Below, one piece after another: positions 1 through 7,301 of a stretch of 13,560 bases of DNA (positions are counted from its first letter, which is position 1; each line of letters starts with the position of its first letter). The stretch is taken from positions 1 to 13,560 of the forward strand of contig CABVCF010000051.1 of assembly GCA_902496775.1 (NCBI GenBank), given 5' to 3'. Under the pieces are notes generated by a model. It had not been told where the DNA came from. It saw only the letters and a list, made by a program, of their open reading frames with translations, and made no database searches. The position numbers and the translations under genes were made by a program. This stretch comes from an uncultured Collinsella sp. GTDB taxonomy: Bacteria; Actinomycetota; Coriobacteriia; Coriobacteriales; Coriobacteriaceae.

Positions 1-100
1 GTGCGGAACTCGCGACAACCTTAATATGCCTCAGGCCCGCCCCCCTCCGCCGCACACTGGGAACGCCACGTAGATGTCTGCTAAACCTTGCTCGCTCAGG
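1..100. other. Leading 100 bp with no supported gene
   Basis: This stretch lies downstream of the histidine phosphatase stop codon. I see no reading frame with a family signature, no ribosome binding site and no convincing hairpin with a T-run. It includes a C-rich run near 38-50 and an AT-rich patch near 21-29. It may be the 3' untranslated end of the phosphatase unit or the upstream region of a gene outside the window. Confidence 0.4.
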
Positions 101-727
101 CTAATGACTTTGTTGGGGGTCCACTATTTGCTGGAGGGTGAACTTGCATTGCATTGGCTCGCCTTCTGCTTGTGGATTAGCCTCGTCAAAATCGAAGATC
201 ATGATGGCGCAGTTGGGGAGTTTTGCTGGGAGTTCGAAGCCCTCTGGGGCTGCAGCTTTGATGAATTGGCGGCTGGCGCTGCCGTGGCTTACTGCTAGGA
301 GGGTTTCGATACCATCGGCGCTCATGAGATTGGTGAGGGTGGCTACCATGCGTTCTTGCAACGCTTTGCTTCCCTCTCCTCCAAAGGGGACCAGATCTTC
401 GCCTGGATCCCAGACGTCGGTGGGCAGCGCGTCGTGCGGGCCTTCCTCGAAGGTTCCATAGCAGCGCTCGATGATGCCTTCGCAGGGCTCGACTGCTGCG
501 TCCGGGCCGAGGAGCTCGCATGCGACGCGCTGAGCTGTGTCCATGGCTCGGCCTAAGGGTGATGAGGCCACTTTGTCGGGAACGACGTTGTGGGCTTTGA
601 GCCATGCGGCTGCCATCCCGGCTTGCTGACGGCCCAAATCGGTGAGCGGTGAATCGCAGCGACCCTGGACGAGCTTTTTAACGTTGAATTCTGTCTGGCC
701 GTGGCGGAGCAGATATAGACGCTTCAT
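101..727 (-). CDS. Histidine phosphatase family protein (phosphoglycerate mutase-like)
   Basis: A cytoplasmic protein of 208 aa in the histidine phosphatase superfamily, whose members move or remove phosphate through a phosphohistidine intermediate. The N-terminus carries the diagnostic LLRHGQT motif, with R8 and nucleophile H9. R60 (SSPLGRAMDTA) fits the second phosphate-binding arginine, E87 (IIERCYGTFEE) the proton donor, and H148 in VSHGS the second catalytic histidine. Length and motif spacing match small acid phosphatases of the CobC/PhoE/GpmB type. The ATG follows a purine-rich AAGGGGAG site, which supports this start. It lies 39 nt after the cation exporter on the same strand, so the two may be cotranscribed. 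The substrate cannot be told from sequence: cofactor-independent sugar-phosphate or nucleotide phosphatase roles are equally possible. No cobalamin genes are nearby to support a CobC role. Confidence 0.88.
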   Translation of the reverse strand: MKRLYLLRHGQTEFNVKKLVQGRCDSPLTDLGRQQAGMAAAWLKAHNVVPDKVASSPLGRAMDTAQRVACELLGPDAAVEPCEGIIERCYGTFEEGPHDALPTDVWDPGEDLVPFGGEGSKALQERMVATLTNLMSADGIETLLAVSHGSASRQFIKAAAPEGFELPAKLPNCAIMIFDFDEANPQAEGEPMQCKFTLQQIVDPQQSH

Positions 728-766
728 GCTCTCCCCTTCTGTATAACTTGCTTTGCCGGCGCAGCC

Positions 767-1927
767 CTACTCGTGGGTATGGCCTACGTAGTCTTCATCG
801 ATCGTGATCTTGGCAATCGACTTGGGGTATTCCGACTCGACCCGTTGTGCCAGCGCGTGTTTTACGTCTTCGGCACTCATCTGCAGATCCGAGGGACGCA
901 CGCAGTCAAAGATCACGTTGGTGTGCGTGGGACCCGGCACACAGCGCAGATCGTGAATCGAAAGGCGGCTATCGATCTGTTGGGCCATGGCGTTAATGCG
1001 TAAACGCATGCTCGCCACCTTTGGATCGTCGGTCACGATGGGGTCGTAATGGAGCGTGACAATCATGCCGTCTTCGTTCCTAAACGCCTGCTCGATGTTA
1101 TCGAGCGTGTCGTGACTTTCCAGCGGGCTGGCCTCGGCTGCCATCTCGGCGTGAGCGCTTGCGAACTTCCTGCCCGGGCCGTAGTCATGAACCATCAGAT
1201 CGTGAACGCCCAAAACGCCGGGATAGCTCATGATCTTGTCTCGAATGTGCTTGACCAGCTTAGGATCGGGCGTCTGGCCCAAAAGCGGGCTCACCGTATC
1301 CTGGATAAGCTCAAAGCCGCTCCAGCCAATATAGGCGCCAACGGCAAGGCCGACCCAAGCGTCAAGGTTGATGCCCGTCACCTGCGAAACAATTGCGCAC
1401 GCCAGCACGGCGCCCGTGGCAAGGACATCGTTCTTGGAATCTAGCGCGGTCGCATGCAGCGTCTCGGACTCAATGCGATCGCCGAGCTTTTGGTTGAGGG
1501 CCGCCATCCAGAGCTTTACGACCATCGAAAGCACTAGAACTGTCACCAGGGCAAGCGAGAACTCGACAGGTTCGGGGTGGATGACGCGCTCAACCGAGGA
1601 CTTCACCAGCTCAACGCCAATCAACAGCACGAGTGCCGCCACGACCAATCCCGAGAGATACTCGTAGCGACCGTGGCCGTAAGGATGCTCGGGGTCGGCC
1701 GGCTTGCTCGCCAGCTTAAAGCCCAGCACGCTCACGATATTCGAGCTGGCATCGGACAGGTTGTTCATGGCATCCGCCACGATCGAAACCGATCCCGACA
1801 GCACACCAATTGCGCCCTTCGCAGCACAAAGCGCCACATTGGCGACAATACACACCATGCCCGCTAACGTGCCCACGCGCGCACGGTCGCCCTGCGCACG
1901 ACGCACGATCCACTCGACCATCTTCAT
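767..1927 (-). CDS. Cation diffusion facilitator (CDF) metal exporter, possibly Mn2+-type, with two cytoplasmic domains
   Basis: A 386-aa inner-membrane CDF protein that would export a divalent metal in exchange for protons. About six membrane segments occupy residues 18-215. The transport-site motifs are ADAMNNLSDASS (N55, D59) in the second segment and HATALDSKND (D163, D167) in the fifth. This N/D-D/D pattern, in place of the His/Asp set of Zn exporters, resembles Mn2+ exporters such as MntE; Mn specificity is inference. A cytoplasmic domain follows (about 222-296; HDLMVHDYGPG near 242-252). A second, similar segment follows at about 302-383 (HDLRCVPGP near 325-333), making the protein about 85 residues longer than E. 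coli YiiP. The start is ATG 1927, with an in-frame ATG at 1921 also possible; a GGGGG-rich purine stretch precedes both. The upstream region is AT-rich (TATATA near 1949-1954), but I find no good -35 element. Confidence 0.9.
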   Translation of the reverse strand: MKMVEWIVRRAQGDRARVGTLAGMVCIVANVALCAAKGAIGVLSGSVSIVADAMNNLSDASSNIVSVLGFKLASKPADPEHPYGHGRYEYLSGLVVAALVLLIGVELVKSSVERVIHPEPVEFSLALVTVLVLSMVVKLWMAALNQKLGDRIESETLHATALDSKNDVLATGAVLACAIVSQVTGINLDAWVGLAVGAYIGWSGFELIQDTVSPLLGQTPDPKLVKHIRDKIMSYPGVLGVHDLMVHDYGPGRKFASAHAEMAAEASPLESHDTLDNIEQAFRNEDGMIVTLHYDPIVTDDPKVASMRLRINAMAQQIDSRLSIHDLRCVPGPTHTNVIFDCVRPSDLQMSAEDVKHALAQRVESEYPKSIAKITIDEDYVGHTHE

Positions 1928-1999
1928 CAGCCCCCACGGTACTACCTATATATCTATTGCTCAAACGGATTGTAGTGTAGCCACTTTGTCCCCCAGATA

Positions 2000-2032
2000 C
2001 AAAAAGGCCGCGCCCACACGGGCCACGGCCTT
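2000..2032 (-). terminator. Intrinsic terminator at the end of the fab/acc operon
   Basis: Inverted arms AAGGCCG (2004-2010) and CGGCCTT (2026-2032) enclose a second stem, GCCC (2012-2015) and GGGC (2020-2023), around an ACAC loop. Read on the minus strand, the hairpin runs straight into TTTTT followed by G, a classic rho-independent layout. It lies about 40 bp beyond the EIIC stop codon and upstream of the cation exporter, so it should end the long fatty-acid transcript. Read on the plus strand the stem is preceded by A5 but is not followed by a T-run, so it is unidirectional. Confidence 0.85.
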
Positions 2033-2034
2033 GG

Positions 2035-2062
2035 AATGTGACATGCGGGACTGCCCCTTTGT
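2035..2062 (-). repeat. Dispersed-type short repeat, copy downstream of the EIIC gene
   Basis: A 28-bp sequence that on the plus strand begins AATGTGACATGC and continues GGGACTGCCCCTTTGT. It matches the copy at 3300-3326 in the same orientation with one gap and two mismatches; the first 12 bases are identical. It sits between the EIIC stop and the operon terminator. The core is an imperfect palindrome (GGGACTGCCCC), as in REP-like elements. Calling it genome-wide dispersed is inference from the two local copies. Confidence 0.6.
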
Positions 2063-2070
2063 CGATCGAT

Positions 2071-3285
2071 TTATGCGCTTGTTTCGGCCACGCTCTTCGA
2101 GGTTTCGGGCGAATCGGCTCCGTCCCCCGTCGCCTGTCCCTTCGCCGGCACCACGCCAAAGCAGTAGCTCAGCGCCGCAGACACCACAAAAGCCGTGCCG
2201 CCGGCAACGCAGCACCACAGCAGGTTCGAAAAACCACCTGTGGCAAAGCCAATGACCATGAGGACATTCGTCATGCCGATGGTATAGGCCGTAACGTGGC
2301 CCACGGCCGCAACAAGGCCTCCGACGGCGCCGCCAATGGCCATGCACGTCAGGCACCTGCCATATTTAAAGCCGCAACCGTACAGCGCCGGCTCGCTTAC
2401 GCCGCCAAGAACACCCGAGATCGAATAACCCAGCATGAGTGTCTTCTCATCCTTATCCGCAACGCGGAGCGACGCGCCAAAGGGCATGCCCCAAACGGCG
2501 AACGTCGCCATCGTCGCAGCGATCAGAATGCACGAATCCGTTCCCACACTCATAAACTGCGCGTAGGCAAGCGATAGGACAACGTTGCTGACGCCCGCGA
2601 TCTTTAGGAACTCCCAACCCGCGGCAAGCCCCATGAGCGTGAGCAGTGACACGATGCCACCGGAATTGCCAAGCATAAACATAAGCTGGCCCAGCAACAT
2701 TCCCAGATAGCTGCCCGCCGGCGCCGTGATACACAGGGATACCGGAACCATGACGAGCATGGTTGCAAACGGAACGAACGAAAACGCCACGGCCTGGGGG
2801 ATAACGCGCTTAAAGAAACACTCCACTCGCCATAGCACGGGCACCGAGATGAGAACCGGAATAACGGTCGTCGTGTAATCGTTGACCGGCGCGGGAAGCA
2901 GGCCATACACGGAAGTCATCGATGCCCCCGTCGTCGGTGCGGCATCGACGAGCTTAAGCAGATCGGGCGCAATCAATACGCCGCCCAGCATCATGCCCAG
3001 CTGCTCCGAGCAACCGAGCTGGCGGGCAGCCGCCCAACCAAGATAAATGGGCAAAAAGTAGTAGCCGGCGTTATAGAGCCAACTGTAGAACAGGCGATAG
3101 ATTTCGGAATCGGCAGACCATAGGCCCAGCATGCCTTCGCCCATAATGACGGCGACGGTGCGGAACAACGCCGCGCAGACAATAAACGGCAGCGCCGACA
3201 TCATGCTTTTGGACAGATAGTCCACCACGGCCATGGCGTTTGATGAAACCGTCGTTGTAAACGAGGTGTTAGAAACTTGTGACAC
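2071..3285 (-). CDS. Stand-alone PTS EIIC domain protein (glucose/beta-glucoside-type permease)
   Basis: A polytopic membrane protein of 404 aa (from GTG 3285) resembling the EIIC domain of the glucose/beta-glucoside/sucrose phosphotransferase family. Visible family features are YNAGYYFLPIYLGWAAARQ (71-89), YTTTVIPVLISVPVLW (137-152) and GGVSEPALYG (294-303), where E298 occupies the conserved Glu of the GITEPA-type motif. It has about ten hydrophobic segments and a short hydrophilic tail from about 381. There is no EIIB cysteine domain or EIIA domain in the protein, and no such gene in the window, so it would need partners in trans or may transport without phosphorylation. The GTG start follows GGGAAAGGG at 5 nt; ATG 3309, inside the upstream repeat, is an alternative adding 8 residues. 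It lies 40 nt after accDA and before the operon terminator, so it is probably cotranscribed with lipid genes. The substrate is unknown. Confidence 0.85.
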   Translation of the reverse strand: MSQVSNTSFTTTVSSNAMAVVDYLSKSMMSALPFIVCAALFRTVAVIMGEGMLGLWSADSEIYRLFYSWLYNAGYYFLPIYLGWAAARQLGCSEQLGMMLGGVLIAPDLLKLVDAAPTTGASMTSVYGLLPAPVNDYTTTVIPVLISVPVLWRVECFFKRVIPQAVAFSFVPFATMLVMVPVSLCITAPAGSYLGMLLGQLMFMLGNSGGIVSLLTLMGLAAGWEFLKIAGVSNVVLSLAYAQFMSVGTDSCILIAATMATFAVWGMPFGASLRVADKDEKTLMLGYSISGVLGGVSEPALYGCGFKYGRCLTCMAIGGAVGGLVAAVGHVTAYTIGMTNVLMVIGFATGGFSNLLWCCVAGGTAFVVSAALSYCFGVVPAKGQATGDGADSPETSKSVAETSA

Positions 3286-3299
3286 AGGAACCCTTTCCC

Positions 3300-3326
3300 A
3301 ATGTGACATGCGGACTGTCCCCTTGT
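3300..3326 (-). repeat. Dispersed-type short repeat, copy between accDA and the EIIC gene
   Basis: A 27-bp sequence that on the plus strand begins AATGTGACATGC and continues GGACTGTCCCCTTGT, near-identical to 2035-2062. It contains the small palindrome GGACTGTCC. It fills most of the accDA-EIIC gap, touches the accDA stop codon, and supplies a possible ATG (3309) for the EIIC gene. With the other copy it brackets the EIIC gene in direct orientation. Confidence 0.6.
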
Positions 3327-5050
3327 TACATCGTGCTGTACCGACCGATTGCGCGGTACTTTTCGTAGCGGAGGTTTGTGAGGGTCGCGTCGTCGAGCCG
3401 CCCAAGCGTATCGAAGGCATCAAATGCCGAGGACATGACGGCGCCGGCGATCTCCTCATGCGACAGGCCCCCATCGTCGACAATGCCGTCGATGATGCCG
3501 AGCGCCAACAGATCGGGGGCCGTGAGCTTAAGCGCCTCGGCGGCCTCATTCGCGCGCTCGGTATCCTTCCACAGGATCGACGCACAGGCCTCGGGGCTCA
3601 CGACCGAATAGGCCGAGCTCGAAAGCATCAGGATGCGGTCGGCCACGGACAGCGCCAGCGCGCCACCAGAGCCGCCCTCGCCTGTCACCACCGAGACAAT
3701 CGGCGTCTTAAGGCCGCTCATCTCCATGAGATTCTGGGCAATCGCCTCGCCCTGACCGCGCTCCTCGGCACCGATGCCGCAAAACGCGCCCGAAGTATCG
3801 ACCAGGCACAGAACCGGTCGACCAAACTTTTCGGCCTGACGCATAAGGCGACGCGCTTTGCGGTAGCCCTCGGGATGTGCCATGCCAAAGTTGCGGCGCA
3901 TACGCTCTTTGGTCGTGGTGCCGCGCTCGATGGCGATGACCGTTACGGGACGTCCGTCTTTCCAGCCAATGCCAGCCACCACAGCGGCGTCATCGCCGAA
4001 GTAACGGTCGCCGTGCATCTCCACAAATCCGTCCAGGCCCAGCGAGATCATCTCACCCGCCGTGGCTCGATCTGCCGAGCGGGTCTGCTTGACAATCTCG
4101 AGCGCGGTTTTTGGCGCCGCCGCGCGCTTAAACAAGTGCCCCAGCTTTTTGCCGCGGCGACCCGTATGCACGATCTCATGCGGTGCCCCCAGGCCGGGCG
4201 CATGCCCTTCGTGCAGTGCCAGCAGCTCGCCCACCGTGAGCGCGATCTCGCCACGCGGAACAACGGCATCGCAAAAGCCGTGCTCCAGCAAAAACTCGGA
4301 GCGCTGGAATCCCTTGGGCAGGCGCTTATGCATGTTCTGCTCGATCACGCGCGGGCCGGCAAATGCCGTCAGGGCATCGGGCTCGGCCAGGATAATGTCG
4401 CCCTCCATGGCAAAGCTCGCGGTTACGCCTCCGGTCGTGGGGTCGGTGAGCACCGTGATATACAGGCCGCCCGCCTCGCTGTGGCGCCTAACCGCCGCAG
4501 AAATCTTGGCCATCTGCATAAGCGAGGTCACGCCCTCTTGCATGCGCGCACCGCCCGAAACGGTAAAGCCGACAACTGGCAATCCTAGCTCGGTCGCACG
4601 CTCAAATGCACGACAGATCTTCTCGCCCACCACGGAACCCATCGAGCCCATCATAAAGTTAGCGTCCATAAAGAAGAGCGCGGTATCGCAACCGCAGATT
4701 TTGCCCCTGCCGCACACAACGGCATCGCGCTCGCCCGAACGCTCGCTCACGCTCTTGAGCTTATCGGCATAGCCGGGAAACGAGAGGAAGTCCTCCGACG
4801 CCAGATTGGCATCCCATTCCTCAAACGTGCCCTCGTCGACCGTCATGTGCATACGCGCACGACCGCTCACGCGAAAGTGTTTGCCGCAACGGGGGCAGAC
4901 CTCGAGGTTGTCGTGTAGGCGCGCCTCATCGATCACACGGCGGCACTCCGGGCACTTGATAAACACGTGGCGCGCGGGAAACTCGGCGCACGACTCGGTT
5001 ATCGGCCCCTCAAGGACATTGACCGTCTTCGCTTTTCTATTCATCAGCAT
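3326..5050 (-). CDS. accDA: Acetyl-CoA carboxylase carboxyltransferase, beta and alpha subunits fused (AccDA)
   Basis: A 574-aa fusion of both carboxyltransferase subunits, which transfer the carboxyl group from biotin on AccB to acetyl-CoA to give malonyl-CoA. Residues 1 to about 285 are AccD: a four-cysteine zinc ribbon (C33, C36, C52, C55), then the crotonase-fold domain with GSMGSVVGEK (135-144), an SGGARM oxyanion loop (165-170) and LTDPTTGGVTASFA (201-214). A basic linker (about 286-305) leads to AccA, with RRNFGMAHPEGYRKA (385-399), DTSGAFCGIGAEERGQ (418-433) and GEGGSGGALA (457-466). The second half lacks most of the N-terminal helical arm of E. coli AccA. The usual DTPGAY is DTSGAF here. 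ATG 5050 overlaps the accC end by 14 nt; ATG 5044 is an alternative. The overlap suggests translational coupling, which would keep the two enzyme halves in step. Confidence 0.97.
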   Translation of the reverse strand: MLMNRKAKTVNVLEGPITESCAEFPARHVFIKCPECRRVIDEARLHDNLEVCPRCGKHFRVSGRARMHMTVDEGTFEEWDANLASEDFLSFPGYADKLKSVSERSGERDAVVCGRGKICGCDTALFFMDANFMMGSMGSVVGEKICRAFERATELGLPVVGFTVSGGARMQEGVTSLMQMAKISAAVRRHSEAGGLYITVLTDPTTGGVTASFAMEGDIILAEPDALTAFAGPRVIEQNMHKRLPKGFQRSEFLLEHGFCDAVVPRGEIALTVGELLALHEGHAPGLGAPHEIVHTGRRGKKLGHLFKRAAAPKTALEIVKQTRSADRATAGEMISLGLDGFVEMHGDRYFGDDAAVVAGIGWKDGRPVTVIAIERGTTTKERMRRNFGMAHPEGYRKARRLMRQAEKFGRPVLCLVDTSGAFCGIGAEERGQGEAIAQNLMEMSGLKTPIVSVVTGEGGSGGALALSVADRILMLSSSAYSVVSPEACASILWKDTERANEAAEALKLTAPDLLALGIIDGIVDDGGLSHEEIAGAVMSSAFDAFDTLGRLDDATLTNLRYEKYRAIGRYSTM

Positions 5051-6380
5051 AGAGATGCCCCATCAGATCGGTGTGATACATGCCCGACAAGAACTCGTCG
5101 TTTGCCAGCACGTCGAGCTGAAGCTCGCTGTTTTCGCTCACGCCCTCAATCACGAGCTCGCCCAGGGCCGAGCGCATCTTGCGAATGGCGCCGTCACGCG
5201 TGGGCGCACACACGATGAGCTTGCCGAGCATGGAGTCGTAGTACGGCGGAACTGTCGCACCGGTAAACATGGCGGAATCCCAGCGCACGCGCGGACCACC
5301 CGGCACACGCAACGCGGTGACCGTTCCGCATGACGGCAGAAAGTCCGGCGTCTCGGCATTGATGCGGCACTCCATGGCGTGGTTGCGGACCGGCATGTCC
5401 TCCTGCTCAAAGGGCAGAGGCTGGCCGGCTGCCACGCGCAGCTGCCACTTGACCAGGTCGGTATCGGTCACAAACTCCGTAACCGGATGCTCCACCTGCA
5501 AGCGCGTGTTCATTTCCATAAAGTAGAAATTGCCGTCGTCCGAATACAGGAACTCGATGGTACCGGCTCCTTCGTAGCCGACGGCACGAGCCAGGTCACG
5601 CGCTGCCTTGTGCATGCGAGCACGAATGTCGTCGTGTCCGTCGAGGCACGGCGCGGGGCTCTCCTCGATCAGCTTTTGGTTGCGACGCTGCACCGAGCAC
5701 TCGCGCTCGCCGAGCGAAAACACATGGCCCTGCTTATCGGCCATAATCTGCACCTCAACATGGTGCGCCGGCGCGACGAACTTCTCCATGTAGCACTCGC
5801 CGTCGCCAAAAACGGCCTCGCCCTCGGCACGCGCCTCGATAAACGCCTTTGCCGCATCTTCCACGCGCTCGACCTTGCGAATGCCGCGGCCGCCACCGCC
5901 GGCACGCGCCTTAATAAGCACGGGGCAGCCAATGCGCTCGGCCTCGGCCGTCGCCTCCTCGGGACTTTTGAGCAAATCGCAGCCCGGCACGATGGGCACG
6001 CCCGCCGCAGCAGCCGTTCGACGTGCGGCGTCCTTGTCGCCCATGCTGTCGATCACCTCGGCCGAAGGACCGACAAACGCCAGGCCATACTTGTCGCAGT
6101 CTCGCACGAAGCTCGCCTTCTCGGAGAAAAAGCCATAGCCGGGATGAATTGCCTTAGCTCCTGACTTTACGGCACAGGTGAGCACGGCATCGTCGTTGAG
6201 GTAGCTCTCGGCAAGACGCGGGCCGCCGATGCAATACGCCTCGTCGGCAAGCTGCACGTGCAACGCGTCCGCATCGGCCGTGGAATAAACGGCGACGGTC
6301 TTGATGCCCATATCGCGGCACGCGCGGATAACACGGACCGCGACTTCGCCGCGGTTGGCGATGAGCACTTTGTCGAACAT
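5037..6380 (-). CDS. accC: Acetyl-CoA carboxylase, biotin carboxylase subunit
   Basis: A 447-aa ATP-grasp enzyme that carboxylates the biotin of AccB using bicarbonate and ATP. It has the N-terminal ANRGEVAVRVIRA (8-20), HPGYGFFSE (79-87) and KARAGGGGRGIRKV (157-170), the glycine-rich ATP lid in which the usual Met after GRG is Ile. Also present are K236 in NQKLIEE, and E289, N291 and R293 in FMEMNTRLQVEHPVTE, all at the E. coli active-site positions give or take two residues. Length equals the family norm of about 449. The start at ATG 6380 gives the canonical MFDKVLIANRGE; the longer in-frame extension to 6599 reads through fabZ and is not real. It begins 10 nt after the fabZ stop, behind a weak AGGGAAG site, and overlaps accDA at its end. 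Confidence 0.97.
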   Translation of the reverse strand: MFDKVLIANRGEVAVRVIRACRDMGIKTVAVYSTADADALHVQLADEAYCIGGPRLAESYLNDDAVLTCAVKSGAKAIHPGYGFFSEKASFVRDCDKYGLAFVGPSAEVIDSMGDKDAARRTAAAAGVPIVPGCDLLKSPEEATAEAERIGCPVLIKARAGGGGRGIRKVERVEDAAKAFIEARAEGEAVFGDGECYMEKFVAPAHHVEVQIMADKQGHVFSLGERECSVQRRNQKLIEESPAPCLDGHDDIRARMHKAARDLARAVGYEGAGTIEFLYSDDGNFYFMEMNTRLQVEHPVTEFVTDTDLVKWQLRVAAGQPLPFEQEDMPVRNHAMECRINAETPDFLPSCGTVTALRVPGGPRVRWDSAMFTGATVPPYYDSMLGKLIVCAPTRDGAIRKMRSALGELVIEGVSENSELQLDVLANDEFLSGMYHTDLMGHLYADE

Positions 6381-6390
6381 GAAAACTTCC

Positions 6391-6813
6391 CTACTTTTCG
6401 TGCATGAGTGCAAAAGACATATCGGCGCGGCAGCAAACCTCACCGTTAACGCTCGCAGTACCTGTCGCAAAGCGGAACGGCCCGCGCGCACGCGTGATGG
6501 AGCACACCAGATCCACCGTGTCGCCCGGGCGCACCGGACGCTTAAAGCGCACCTTGTCCAGACTCGTGTAGAACGGCGTCGCGCCGCGCGCCTCCTCATC
6601 GCCCATCAGCAGCACGCAGCAGTTCTGGGCGAGCATCTCGCACTGAATCACGCCGGGGACCACCGGGTTTCCCGGAAAATGCCCCTGCAAAAAATACTCG
6701 TCGCCCGTAATCGTGATCTTGCCGTGGGCCTCGTCGCCCACCAGCTCGGCTTCGTCAAGCAAAAGCATCGGCTCGCGATGCGGTAACAGTTCTTTAAGCT
6801 CTTCTTTGTTCAT
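6391..6813 (-). CDS. fabZ: 3-hydroxyacyl-ACP dehydratase FabZ
   Basis: A 140-aa hot-dog-fold dehydratase that removes water from 3-hydroxyacyl-ACP to give trans-2-enoyl-ACP. LLPHREPMLLLDEAEL is the family N-terminus. Catalytic H45 lies in GHFPGNPVVPG and E59 in VIQCEMLAQ, with the same 14-residue spacing as E. coli FabZ (H54/E68). I chose ATG 6813 because AGGTGA sits 5 nt before it and the resulting N-terminus matches the family. A GTG at 6822, directly abutting the accB stop, would add three residues and cannot be excluded. As the only FabA/FabZ-type gene here, it shows no sign of the isomerase function needed for unsaturated chains. Confidence 0.95.
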   Translation of the reverse strand: MNKEELKELLPHREPMLLLDEAELVGDEAHGKITITGDEYFLQGHFPGNPVVPGVIQCEMLAQNCCVLLMGDEEARGATPFYTSLDKVRFKRPVRPGDTVDLVCSITRARGPFRFATGTASVNGEVCCRADMSFALMHEK

Positions 6814-6822
6814 GGATATCAC

Positions 6823-7299
6823 CTATCCGATCCTCATGAGGCAGCTGCCAAACTCCACGAGGTCGCCGTCGGCCACGCAGATCTCGAGCACCTCGCCATC
6901 CGCCTCTGCCGTCACCTCGTTGAGAACCTTCATGGCCTCGATGATGCAGAGGGTCTCGCCGGCCTTGACCTTGGAGCCCACGTGCACAAACGGTTCGTCG
7001 CCCGGCGCCGGGGCAGCATAGAAAACGCCGACCATGGGAGCAGTCACCTCGGTGCCCTTAGGCTCCGGTGCTGCGGCAGGCGCCTGCGCGGCGGGTTCCG
7101 GTGCGGCGGCAGGCATGGCGACAGGAGCCACCGCCGGAGCAGTCACGGCACCCGGCATAGGCATGGGCACGGCAACCGGCTGTGCGGCGCTCGCGCGCTC
7201 GAGTTCGACCGCGGTGCCATCGGGCTCCTCAACGCGTACGCGCGTGAGGCCGCGATCCTCCATAACATCGGCTATCTCGGCAAGTCTTTTGGAATCCAT
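6823..7299 (-). CDS. accB: Acetyl-CoA carboxylase biotin carboxyl carrier protein
   Basis: A 158-aa carrier whose biotin shuttles between AccC and AccDA. A short N-terminal helical region (about 1-37) is followed by an Ala/Pro-rich flexible linker (about 38-80) and then the biotinyl domain (about 84-158). Biotin attaches to K124 in IIEAMKVLNE; the residue after Lys is Val, where E. coli has Met. The hydrophobic, glycine-turn pattern and the ending LMRIG fit a complete lipoyl/biotinyl barrel. The start at ATG 7299 has GAGGAG 7 nt upstream, inside the end of fabF, and begins 2 nt after the fabF stop. The partner ligase is the divergent birA gene at the right end of the window. Confidence 0.97.
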   Translation of the reverse strand: MDSKRLAEIADVMEDRGLTRVRVEEPDGTAVELERASAAQPVAVPMPMPGAVTAPAVAPVAMPAAAPEPAAQAPAAAPEPKGTEVTAPMVGVFYAAPAPGDEPFVHVGSKVKAGETLCIIEAMKVLNEVTAEADGEVLEICVADGDLVEFGSCLMRIG

Positions 7300-7301
7300 G
7301 C

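Noticed and set aside
1983..1996. TTTGTCCCCC near the terminator as a third copy of the short repeat
   Set aside because: Only about ten bases resemble the repeat and the AATGTGACATGC part is missing, so chance is a sufficient explanation.
3286..3585. N-terminal extension of the EIIC frame by up to 100 codons
   Set aside because: The extension overlaps the accDA coding region and is Arg/Ser/Pro-rich without family similarity. The hydrophobic EIIC domain begins after the GTG/ATG starts near 3285-3309.
3233..4588. Long open frame of 451 codons on the plus strand
   Set aside because: It lies fully antisense to accDA, shows no family motif, is rich in Arg and His as expected for GC-rich shadows, and has no credible ribosome site or promoter.
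5379..6164. Open frame of 261 codons on the plus strand
   Set aside because: It is antisense to accC, has no recognisable domain and no separate expression signals.
6381..6599. N-terminal extension of accC to 6599
   Set aside because: It runs out of frame through fabZ and is Arg-rich; MFDKVLIANRGE at 6380 is the canonical biotin carboxylase start.
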